Assembly: GCA_902490055.1 (NCBI GenBank)
Contig: CABUCP010000031.1
Coordinates: 1 to 13,963, forward strand
Reading direction: 5' to 3'
Source of the DNA: an uncultured Klebsiella sp.
Lineage (GTDB): Bacteria > Pseudomonadota > Gammaproteobacteria > Enterobacterales > Enterobacteriaceae
Length of the DNA: 13,963 nucleotides
A program made the position numbers and the translations under genes. Shown piece after piece: positions 7,989 to 13,963 of the stretch (position 1 is its first letter; each line of letters begins with the position of its first letter). Below the pieces are notes generated by a model. The model did not search any database, had not been told where the DNA came from, and saw nothing but the letters and a program-made list of their open reading frames with translations.

Positions 7989-9309
7989 ACTTAGTGATTC
8001 GGCGATAGACCGTCGGTGTAATTTCTGGGGCTTTAGCGTCCAGTTTAATTGCCGCTTTCACGGCTTTGGCCGCTTCCTGCCAGCTGGATTCATCTTTCGC
8101 ATGAATCACCGCCAGCGGACGTTCGCCATCGACTTTATCGCCAAGGCGCGCCATATCGGTAAAACCAACGCTGTAGTCGATAGTGTCAGAGGCCTGGCGA
8201 CGACCGCCGCCCATCGACACCACCGCCATCCCCAGCGCGCGGGTATCCATTTCAGAGACAAAACCGGCGCCTTCAGCATAGACCGCTTTGCTGAGCATCG
8301 CCGTCGGTAGATACTTCGCGTAGTTTTCCACGAAGTCGTTCGGCCCTCTCTGCGCGGCGACCATCCGGCCAAAGACTTCTGCCGCTTTACCGTTATCCAG
8401 CACCGCCTGCAGTTTAGCGCGGGCGTCGGCATCATCGGCAGCCAGTTTGCCGGAGATCAGCATTTCCACGCATAGCGCCATCGTCACGTCGTACAGACGC
8501 GGGTTGCGATATTCACCGGTGAGGAACTGCACCGCTTCGCGGACTTCAACGGCGTTGCCGGCGCTGGAGGCCAGTACCTGATTCATGTCGGTCAGTAGCG
8601 CGGTGGTCCGCACGCCGGCGCCGTTGGAGACGCCAACGATCGCTTCGGCAAGTGCTTCTGAAAGCTCATAAGTCGGCATAAAAGCGCCGCTGCCGACTTT
8701 AACGTCCATCACCAGCGCATCCAGACCTTCCGCCAGCTTTTTGGCCAGGATCGATGCAGTAATCAGCGGGATGGAGTCCACCGTCGCGGTGATATCGCGG
8801 GTGGCGTAGAAACGTTTGTCGGCCGGGGCGAGCGAGCTGGTCTGCCCAATAATCGCCACGCCGACATCTTTAATAATTTCGCGGAAGCGCGCGTCATCCG
8901 GGAAGATATCGAAGCCCGGGATCGCTTCCAGTTTATCGAGCGTACCGCCGGTATGGCCAAGGCCGCGCCCGGAGATCATCGGTACATAACCGCCGCAGGC
9001 GGCAACCATCGGGCCCAGCATCAGCGACGTGACATCGCCTACGCCGCCGGTTGAGTGTTTATCGACGATCGGGCCGTTAAGGTTAAGGCTTTTCCAGTCG
9101 AGGACGGTTCCTGAATCCCGCATCGCCATGGTCAGCGAGACGCGTTCCGGCATCGACATATCATGGAAGAAGATGGTCATCGCCAGCGCGGCGATCTGTC
9201 CTTCAGAGATAGTATTATCGCGGATGCCGTTGATGAAAAAGCGGATCTCTTCATCGCTTAGTGCATGACCATCACGTTTTTTACGAATAATTTCTTGTGC
9301 GAGAAACAC
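7987..9309 (-). CDS. deoA: DeoA thymidine phosphorylase
   Basis: DeoA cleaves thymidine (and deoxyuridine) with phosphate to thymine and 2-deoxyribose 1-phosphate in the cytosol. From the GTG at 9309 the protein is 440 residues, the E. coli length, starting [13 protein letters not shown] after the initiator. The family signature [16 protein letters not shown] and the phosphate-binding KHSTGGVGD at 84-92 are intact. The N-terminal alpha domain, central nucleotide-binding domain and C-terminal PYNP-type domain are all present. The reading frame extends 23 codons upstream to an ATG, but that stretch translates the adjacent BIME. The GTG has GGGAGG just upstream. It lies 113 bp after deoC, across the BIME, and 52 bp before deoB. 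Confidence 0.97.
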   Translation of the reverse strand: MFLAQEIIRKKRDGHALSDEEIRFFINGIRDNTISEGQIAALAMTIFFHDMSMPERVSLTMAMRDSGTVLDWKSLNLNGPIVDKHSTGGVGDVTSLMLGPMVAACGGYVPMISGRGLGHTGGTLDKLEAIPGFDIFPDDARFREIIKDVGVAIIGQTSSLAPADKRFYATRDITATVDSIPLITASILAKKLAEGLDALVMDVKVGSGAFMPTYELSEALAEAIVGVSNGAGVRTTALLTDMNQVLASSAGNAVEVREAVQFLTGEYRNPRLYDVTMALCVEMLISGKLAADDADARAKLQAVLDNGKAAEVFGRMVAAQRGPNDFVENYAKYLPTAMLSKAVYAEGAGFVSEMDTRALGMAVVSMGGGRRQASDTIDYSVGFTDMARLGDKVDGERPLAVIHAKDESSWQEAAKAVKAAIKLDAKAPEITPTVYRRITK

Positions 9310-9334
9310 GGTAACCTCCCAAAGGGAATAAATT

Positions 9335-9411
9335 GCCGGATGACGGCACGGGCGCCTTATCCGGCCTACAGGCATCAATTCGTAGGCCGGATAAGCGCAG
9401 CGCCATCCGGC
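9335..9411. repeat. BIME: two REPs in opposite orientation between deoC and deoA
   Basis: REP one (9335-9369) runs GCCGGATGACGG to TTATCCGGCCTAC. REP two (9382-9411) runs GTAGGCCGGATAAGCGC to GCCATCCGGC. They are inverted with a 12-bp spacer, the basic BIME arrangement. The element fills most of the 113-bp deoC-deoA gap. It is likely to act on deoC mRNA stability or on relative output within the operon, and is a possible gyrase or IHF target as known for BIMEs. The spacer is short and I do not see an IHF site. Confidence 0.92.
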
Positions 9412-9422
9412 GAATCAAGGGA

Positions 9423-10202
9423 TTAGTAGCTGCTTGCGCTCTTGCCGTCGCCGTGACCCAGCGCTTTCAGCAGGCTAGCCAGCAGGCTGGATGCGCCGAA
9501 GCGGTAGTGACGGGAATCGGCCCAGTCGGCGCCGAACAGTTCATCGGCGATCGCCAGGAACTGCTGAGCGTCTTCCGCGCTGCGTACGCCGCCCGCAGGC
9601 TTAAAGCCGACGGTTTTCTCAACGCCCATATCGCGGATAACTTCCATCATGATGCGCGCGCTTTCCGGCGTTGCGTTCACCGGCACTTTACCGGTAGACG
9701 TTTTGATGAAATCAGCGCCCGCTTTGATAGCGATTTCAGAAGCTTTACGAATCAGCGCTTCCTCTTTCAGTTCGCCAGTTTCGATAATCACTTTCAGCAA
9801 CACGTTGGCCGCTGCGCAGGCGTCTTTACAGGCTTTTACCAGGTCGAAACCAACCTGCTCGTTGCCGGCGATCAGCGCGCGGTACGGGAAGACCACATCA
9901 ACTTCATCCGCACCGTAGGCGATGGCCGCGCGGGTTTCCGCCAGCGCGATATCGATATCGTCATTACCGTGCGGAAAGTTAGTGACCGTCGCGATGCGGA
10001 TATCCGGCGTGCCCTGCGCGTTCAGCGTTTTACGCGCAATCGGGATAAAGCGCGGGTAGATGCAGACCGCGGCGGTATTGCCGACCGGGGTTTTCGCCTG
10101 ATGACACAGCGCGATAACCTTCTCATTGGTGTCGTCGTCATTCAGGGTCGTCAGGTCCATCAGTTTCAACGCGCGCAGGCTGCTTGCAGTTAAATCAGTC
10201 AT
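9423..10202 (-). CDS. deoC: DeoC deoxyribose-phosphate aldolase
   Basis: DeoC splits 2-deoxyribose 5-phosphate into acetaldehyde and glyceraldehyde 3-phosphate, the last step of deoxynucleoside catabolism. From the ATG at 10202 the product is 259 residues, the E. coli length, starting [20 protein letters not shown]. It is a TIM-barrel class I aldolase. The Schiff-base lysine is K167 in FIKTSTGK, with K201 in GFKPAGGV and D102 in GADEVDVVF. The C-terminal ASSY tyrosine (Y259) that helps proton transfer is present. GGAG at 10209-10212 sits 6 nt before this ATG. An upstream ATG at 10220 lies inside a small hairpin (10215-10227) and is not needed. It is the first gene of deoCABD, served by the promoters described at 10203-10460. 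Confidence 0.98.
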   Translation of the reverse strand: MTDLTASSLRALKLMDLTTLNDDDTNEKVIALCHQAKTPVGNTAAVCIYPRFIPIARKTLNAQGTPDIRIATVTNFPHGNDDIDIALAETRAAIAYGADEVDVVFPYRALIAGNEQVGFDLVKACKDACAAANVLLKVIIETGELKEEALIRKASEIAIKAGADFIKTSTGKVPVNATPESARIMMEVIRDMGVEKTVGFKPAGGVRSAEDAQQFLAIADELFGADWADSRHYRFGASSLLASLLKALGHGDGKSASSY

Positions 10203-10255
10203 TTCATACTCCGACGGCATATTGCCGATTCAATAGTTTGTTCACCTTGCGAGTC

Positions 10256-10271
10256 TGTTACTATTGTAACA
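10256..10271. promoter_or_regulatory. DeoR operator O2 overlapping the deoP2 -10
   Basis: TGTTACTATTGTAACA is a 16-bp near-perfect palindrome matching the DeoR consensus TGTTAGAATTCTAACA at its outer positions. It overlaps the predicted P2 -10 (TACAAT, 10268-10263) and start near 10256. DeoR bound here would block P2 until deoxyribose 5-phosphate accumulates. Confidence 0.85.
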
Positions 10272-10357
10272 TCCACTCGCCGTCACACTTCGACATTCAT
10301 CACAGTTAATGAAAACTACTTACTAATTTGCATTACTGTAACGTGATATACATCACA
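10263..10357 (-). promoter_or_regulatory. deoP2 promoter with two CRP sites
   Basis: On the minus strand the -10 is TACAAT (10268-10263), with a predicted start near 10256. CRP1 is TGTGATGAATGTCGAA (10304-10289), centred 40.5 bp upstream of that start. CRP2 is TGTGATGTATATCACG (10357-10342), centred 93.5 bp upstream. Both distances equal those of E. coli deoP2, and blocks such as CGAAGTGTG and ACTCGCAAGGTGAA also match E. coli from memory. CRP2 is close to the ideal TGTGA-N6-TCACA. The space between the two CRP sites, including ATGCAAAT, is where CytR binds in E. coli. I infer CRP activation and CytR anti-activation. Confidence 0.85.
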
Positions 10358-10425
10358 TCAACCTGTTATGTATTGCTGCACTTATCGCCAGCCTCTTTTT
10401 AAGCATAATCGGCACAGCGTACTCC

Positions 10426-10457
10426 GCGAGAATGTTATTATTCTAACATAATCTCGC
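10426..10457. promoter_or_regulatory. deoP1 region with DeoR operator O1
   Basis: The 16-bp TGTTATTATTCTAACA at 10433-10448 has one perfect DeoR half-site (TTCTAACA) and one with two changes. GCGAG/CTCGC arms flank it, with a 2-bp offset, giving a longer dyad. On the minus strand TAGAAT (10445-10440) is a likely P1 -10. I find no strong -35 at 16-18 bp. The centre lies 177 bp from O2, so DeoR could loop the two sites together. Confidence 0.78.
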
Positions 10458-10617
10458 AAAAACTCTCGACACCATGGCGCACAATTTGTGCACGACATCG
10501 CCAAAAATTCGTTTATACATTGAAATATAAATGGTTTTATTTTCAGGAAGAATGATTGAATTATCACAAACACGAGGCTACCAGCGGCGCAACGGCCGCT
10601 GGCTCATACAGAGAGGA
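10449..10617. other. Spacer between the transporter gene and deoP1
   Basis: This 169-bp stretch holds no gene. It contains the 13-bp perfect dyad GCACAATTTGTGC at 10479-10491, an AT-rich segment at about 10508-10545 and a hairpin at 10581-10602. No third DeoR operator comparable to the distal operator of E. coli is visible. Confidence 0.6.
10581..10602 (-). terminator. Possible terminator of the nucleoside transporter gene
   Basis: CCAGCGGC (10581-10588) and GCCGCTGG (10595-10602) form a perfect 8-bp GC-rich stem with a 6-nt loop, 15 bp beyond the transporter stop. In the direction of transcription it is followed by TAGCCTCGTGTTTGTG, with only a broken T run. Termination may be partial, letting some transcription enter deo. 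Confidence 0.45.
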
Positions 10618-11895
10618 TTAGAGTGCGAGGAATACCCCGGCGATGGTGGCGCTCATCAGGTTGGAGAGCGTTCCCGCCGCCACCGCGCGCAGGCCGAGCT
10701 GGGCGATATCCTGACGACGGCCTGGCGCCATGCCACCCAGTCCGCCAATCAGAATAGCGATCGACGAGAGGTTAGCGAAGCCGCACAGCGCAAAGGAGAT
10801 AATGGCCTTGGTGTGGCTGGAGATCACCTGTAGCCCGGCGGCGGCAACCTCGGCATCGGTCTTCAGATACTCGCCAAAGTTCATATACGCCACAAACTCG
10901 TTAATGATCAGCTTCTGGCCGATGAACGAGCCCGCCACCGTCGCTTCCTGCCACGGTACGCCGATCACCCACGCCAGCGGAGAAAAGACCCAGCCGAGGA
11001 TCATCTGCAGCGACAGATCCGGATGGTTAAACCAGCCGCCGACGCCGGAAAGAATACCGTTCAGCAGCGCAATCAGCGCGATAAACGCCAGCAGCATCGC
11101 GCCGACGTTCAGCGCCAGCTGCATACCGGAAGCGGCGCCGGAGGCCGCGGCGTCCAGCACGTTGGCCGGTTTATCCGCCTCATCGAGCTGGCTTTCATGC
11201 GCCGGGTTATCGTCCGGTTTTTCCGTTTCCGGCACGATAATTTTAGCGAACAGCAGGCCGCCAGGCGCCGCCATAAATGACGCGGCGATCAGATATTCCA
11301 GCGGTACGCCCATCTGCGCGTAACCCGCCAGTACCGACCCTGCCACCGACGCCAGGCCGCCGCACATCACGGCAAACAGCTCAGAACGGGTCATGGTGGC
11401 GATATAAGGACGCACCACCAGCGGCGCTTCGGTCTGCCCGACGAAGATATTCGCCGTGGCCGATAGCGATTCGGTACGCGAGGTCTTCAGCACCGCCCGC
11501 AGCGCGCCGCCGAGAATGCGGATAACCAGTTGCATAATGCCGAGGTAGTACAGCACGGCAATCAGCGAGGAAAAGAAAACGATAACCGGCAGCACGCGCA
11601 GCGCGAAGATAAAGCCGCCGCCGCCGAACACTTCAAACATTTTATCGGAGACCAGCCCGCCGAAAATAAAGCTGATGCCTTCATTGCCGTAAGCGATGAC
11701 GTTGGCAACGCCTTCTGACATTGCTAACAGCACCTGGCGCCCGGCGGGTACATAAAGGATAAGCGCCCCGATGCCGATTTGAATCAGCCAGGCGCCAAGC
11801 ACGGTGCGGAGATTAATGGCTTTGCGGTTATTTGACAGCAGCACGGCAATAGCTAACAGCACCACCATGCCGATCAGTCCCATGAGGATTTGCAT
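10618..11895 (-). CDS. CNT-family (NupX/PsuT-like) nucleoside transporter
   Basis: The 425-residue product is an inner-membrane concentrative nucleoside transporter that imports nucleosides with a cation, probably H+. Family motifs are present: [12 protein letters not shown] at 153-164, [10 protein letters not shown] at 331-340 and [11 protein letters not shown] at 371-381. About eight to ten hydrophobic segments and re-entrant loops are visible, starting at 4-20, 31-49 and 100-120. The GQTEAP form resembles NupX (YeiJ) and PsuT (YeiM) more than NupC, which has GQTES. A charged insert ([22 protein letters not shown], 222-243) lies between segments. AGGGA precedes the ATG by 7 nt. It points toward deoC 415 bp away, and I infer that it supplies nucleosides to the Deo enzymes. 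The exact substrate is unknown. Confidence 0.92.
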   Translation of the reverse strand: MQILMGLIGMVVLLAIAVLLSNNRKAINLRTVLGAWLIQIGIGALILYVPAGRQVLLAMSEGVANVIAYGNEGISFIFGGLVSDKMFEVFGGGGFIFALRVLPVIVFFSSLIAVLYYLGIMQLVIRILGGALRAVLKTSRTESLSATANIFVGQTEAPLVVRPYIATMTRSELFAVMCGGLASVAGSVLAGYAQMGVPLEYLIAASFMAAPGGLLFAKIIVPETEKPDDNPAHESQLDEADKPANVLDAAASGAASGMQLALNVGAMLLAFIALIALLNGILSGVGGWFNHPDLSLQMILGWVFSPLAWVIGVPWQEATVAGSFIGQKLIINEFVAYMNFGEYLKTDAEVAAAGLQVISSHTKAIISFALCGFANLSSIAILIGGLGGMAPGRRQDIAQLGLRAVAAGTLSNLMSATIAGVFLAL

Positions 11896-12019
11896 ACAGA
11901 GTCCCTGTGTATTGATAGTTCAGTACCAAATGAAACTATCCTGTTTGCCGCAACTCACAAATTTGCGGCAAACCACTGAGATCAATATGAAAGAATGGGA
12001 CTTAGATCACTCTATGTTG
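11896..12019 (-). promoter_or_regulatory. Upstream control region of the transporter gene
   Basis: The 124-bp gap has an 11-bp perfect inverted repeat (GTTTGCCGCAA 11943-11953, TTGCGGCAAAC 11963-11973, 9-bp spacer). It also has a 7-bp inverted repeat near the start codon (GATAGTT 11914-11920, AACTATC 11934-11940). GTGATCTA, at about 12008-12001 on the minus strand, resembles one half of a CRP site. I cannot place a firm -10/-35. No terminator follows yjjV here, so read-through is possible. Confidence 0.5.
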
Positions 12020-12802
12020 CTACTCCAGCGCGGAAAACAAGCTTTTAGTATTAGCCATTAGCGCCGTTTCAATAATCTGAGGCGCTTCGTCGCGCAGTTC
12101 ACATAGCACGTCAAACACGCGCGCCGCCTGCTCGGGACGGTTCGGTTGGCCCTGAAAACCGTTCAGCGGCATATCTGGCGCATCGGTTTCCAGCAGCAGC
12201 GCCGAAAGCGGCAGACGCGCCATCACCTCGCGAGTTTTACTGGCGCGAGGATAGGTAATCGTGCCGCCGACGCCAATCTTGTAGCCCAGCTGCACAAAGC
12301 GTTCGGCCTGCTGCAGGCTACCGGAAAAACCATGTACCACGCCGGCGCGCGGCAGGTTGTGTTTTTTCAGCAACATCGCCAGCTTGTCATGAGTCCGCCG
12401 CGAATGCAGGATCACCGGCAGATCGTAGCGCTTAGCCAGTTGCAGCTGCGCTTCCAGCAGCGCCTGCTGGCGCTCAAACTGCGGATTGTCGCGATAGAGG
12501 TCAAGGCCAATCTCCCCGACGGCCGCCAGCTTCGGATGGCGCTGCGCGAGATAGTTTTCCAGCTGCGCCAGCCCGCTTTCATCGTGCTGCTCGATGACAA
12601 TCGGGTGCATCCCCAGCGCGGCATACAGCGCTTCGTGCTGCTCTGCCAGCGCCAGCACGCGGGCAAAGCGCGCGGCAGAGATCGACGGCACGATGATGCG
12701 CCCGACGCCAGCCTGCGCCGCGCTGGCGATACTGGCGCTTTCATCATCCTCAAAAGGGGGGAAATCGAAGTGGCAGTGGGTATCGATAAAGCGTAACGTC
12801 AC
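12020..12802 (-). CDS. yjjV: YjjV, TatD-family metal-dependent hydrolase
   Basis: The 260-residue product resembles E. coli YjjV (259 residues), a TatD-like amidohydrolase paralogous to TatD and YcfH. These proteins are divalent-metal TIM barrels, and several act as DNases. Metal ligands are visible: DTHCH with H9 and H11, GEIGLD with E97, HSR with H133, VHGFSG with H157, and ETDAPD with D207. GMHP at 64-67 is also typical. The start is GTG at 12802 and overlaps the yjjU stop as GTGA, a 4-bp overlap indicating coupled translation. The natural substrate of YjjV is not settled, and I assign only metal-dependent hydrolase, possibly DNase. Confidence 0.95.
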   Translation of the reverse strand: MTLRFIDTHCHFDFPPFEDDESASIASAAQAGVGRIIVPSISAARFARVLALAEQHEALYAALGMHPIVIEQHDESGLAQLENYLAQRHPKLAAVGEIGLDLYRDNPQFERQQALLEAQLQLAKRYDLPVILHSRRTHDKLAMLLKKHNLPRAGVVHGFSGSLQQAERFVQLGYKIGVGGTITYPRASKTREVMARLPLSALLLETDAPDMPLNGFQGQPNRPEQAARVFDVLCELRDEAPQIIETALMANTKSLFSALE

Positions 12803-13872
12803 GCCAGATCCTCATTATCAAAGCTGGGGTCATTAGCCTGCGGGGCGGTAATAATCGTCGGCTGCGGCGCTTCATTCGCCACCGGTAACGGCGGCACCAC
12901 CACCGGCGCGGGTCTTGCCACACGCGGCGCATGGCGCAATAGCGGCGGCTGGTCGGCCAGCAGTTTACCTACCGTCGCGAGGAAGTAGCGGCCACACTGC
13001 CGCCCGGTTTTATAGTCTTCGAGCAGCGCTGGCAGACGGCTACCGAGCGCCATACTTCTGAGCGGACGCTGCGGATAGATTTCGAGGATCCGCAGCTTAC
13101 CCGGCGGTTTCTCAATAAACTGCTGCGTCGCGCGATAGGTCTCTTCGTGATGCTGTACCAGATTGACAAACGGCTGCAGGCTGCTTTCCCCCAGCCAACG
13201 CTCCATCCGCTTAAACCACTGTGGCGTATAGAACATCTGCGAAGGGACGGTACGGATCACCACGATAGTCTGCGCGCCGCGCCGCGCCGCCTCCTGCACC
13301 GGAATCGCGTCGCTTACGCCGCCGTCAAGGTAGCTCACGCCGTCGAGCATGACGCCGCTGCGATAAAAACCGGGGATAGCGCTGGAGGCGCGGATCAGAT
13401 CAAGCCAGGTCTGCCGGGTAGGAGAAAAGTAGTTTGCCGTATAGTCATCCCCGCGACAGGCGCACATCCACAGCTCTTTGCCCAGCGCGAAGCGCTCTTC
13501 GGCATAATTCATTGCCAGCGGCATTTGTTGCGAGGTGGAGTCCACCAGCCAGTCAAGGTCGATAAGGTTGCCGCCGCGCACAAAGCGCATTGGGTCGAAA
13601 AACTGGCGGGAAGTGGTGTATCGCGTAATCACTTTGCGGGCATAGCCCTGCTGATTACACATATAAGCAGAAATATTTTGCGCCCCGGCGGAGGTGCCAA
13701 GCATCAGGTCGAAAGGGTTGAATCCGGCGCGCATGAATTCGTCCAGAACCCCGGCTGTAAAAATTCCTCTTTGACCACCGCCTTCGCACACCAGAGCCAG
13801 TTTGCCTGGACGAAAGGGTTTTACCGCCAACGGGGCTATATTGCCCAGCGTAACGGGAATTCGATGCCCCAC
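12799..13872 (-). CDS. yjjU: YjjU, patatin-like phospholipase/esterase
   Basis: The 357-residue product has the length and sequence pattern of E. coli YjjU, a patatin-family serine hydrolase thought to act on acyl lipids or esters. The oxyanion loop is CEGGGQRG at 29-36, the nucleophile elbow GTSAG is at 59-63 (S61), and the catalytic aspartate is in DGG at 183-185 (D183). No signal peptide is seen, so it is probably cytosolic. The last 50 residues are rich in proline and alanine and probably disordered, ending NDPSFDNEDLA. The start is GTG at 13872, with AGGAAA upstream. It is the first gene of yjjU-yjjV and lies 69 bp after a terminator belonging to a gene outside the window. Confidence 0.95.
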   Translation of the reverse strand: MGHRIPVTLGNIAPLAVKPFRPGKLALVCEGGGQRGIFTAGVLDEFMRAGFNPFDLMLGTSAGAQNISAYMCNQQGYARKVITRYTTSRQFFDPMRFVRGGNLIDLDWLVDSTSQQMPLAMNYAEERFALGKELWMCACRGDDYTANYFSPTRQTWLDLIRASSAIPGFYRSGVMLDGVSYLDGGVSDAIPVQEAARRGAQTIVVIRTVPSQMFYTPQWFKRMERWLGESSLQPFVNLVQHHEETYRATQQFIEKPPGKLRILEIYPQRPLRSMALGSRLPALLEDYKTGRQCGRYFLATVGKLLADQPPLLRHAPRVARPAPVVVPPLPVANEAPQPTIITAPQANDPSFDNEDLA

Positions 13873-13940
13873 CCTGCTTTCCTGTGCTGCTTATTTATTC
13901 ATAATAAAGTAACGCAAATTGTCCTCCCCTGAAACCGCAA

Positions 13941-13963
13941 AAGCCAGTCGCAAGGACTGGCTT
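13941..13963 (-). terminator. Intrinsic terminator of an upstream gene
   Basis: AAGCCAGTC (13941-13949) and GACTGGCTT (13955-13963) form a perfect 9-bp stem with a GCAAG loop. On the minus strand the stem runs into TTTTGC, giving a short T run. It would end a minus-strand transcript arriving from beyond 13963, where E. coli has osmY and ytjA. The window edge cuts the other side, so I cannot tell whether it is bidirectional. Confidence 0.75.

Noticed and set aside
9310..9378. N-terminal extension of deoA from an upstream ATG ([11 protein letters not shown]...)
   Set aside because: It translates the BIME. The GTG at 9309 with GGGAGG gives the family length of 440 residues.
13897..13908. Tiny ORF MNK upstream of yjjU as a leader peptide
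   Set aside because: Three codons with no clear ribosome site and no overlap with yjjU; such ORFs occur by chance in AT-rich leaders.

Overview
The window is a stretch of enterobacterial core chromosome. All eleven full-length genes are ones I recognise from Escherichia coli and its relatives, in near-collinear order: nadR, radA, serB, ytjB (smp), lplA, deoD, deoB, deoA, deoC, a nucleoside transporter, yjjV and yjjU. High GC, REP/BIME palindromes, an ERIC element and the transporter beside deoC suggest Klebsiella, Raoultella, Enterobacter or a close relative rather than E. coli itself. The genus is inferred from protein resemblance and repeat types, not from a search.

Layout, left to right. 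1-269 holds no convincing gene: a GC-rich block with competing hairpins, then a REP next to the nadR stop. 270-3933 is the minus-strand serB-radA-nadR cluster (serine biosynthesis, branch-migration repair, NAD regulation and salvage). The 104 bp at 3934-4037 divides serB from the divergent ytjB-lplA pair (4038-5704, plus strand) and carries a candidate 16-codon leader ORF overlapping the serB start. lplA converges on the deo operon across a REP. The deo operon (minus strand, deoC-deoA-deoB-deoD, 10202 down to 5794) encodes deoxyribonucleoside catabolism. Its intercistronic gaps carry a two-REP BIME, a weak terminator-like hairpin, and an ERIC plus a REP.

The control region upstream of deoC (10203-10617) is readable. 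Two DeoR-type operators lie 177 bp apart, and two CRP sites sit at about -40.5 and -93.5 from the predicted P2 start, as in E. coli. Upstream lies a CNT-family nucleoside transporter (10618-11895) where E. coli K-12 has yjjW and yjjI. This puts uptake next to catabolism: transporter, then phosphorylases (DeoA, DeoD), mutase (DeoB) and aldolase (DeoC), yielding acetaldehyde and glyceraldehyde 3-phosphate. yjjU-yjjV (patatin-like hydrolase and TatD-family metal hydrolase) overlap by 4 bp and close the window, preceded by the terminator of a gene outside it.

I found no CRISPR array, phage, transposase, toxin-antitoxin pair, tRNA or rRNA, and no sign of a wholly new system. The second-look items are regulatory: the short DeoR loop, the serB leader ORF, paired palindromes upstream of the transporter, an intercistronic attenuator-like hairpin, an ERIC with compensatory stem changes, and the alternative hairpins at the left edge.
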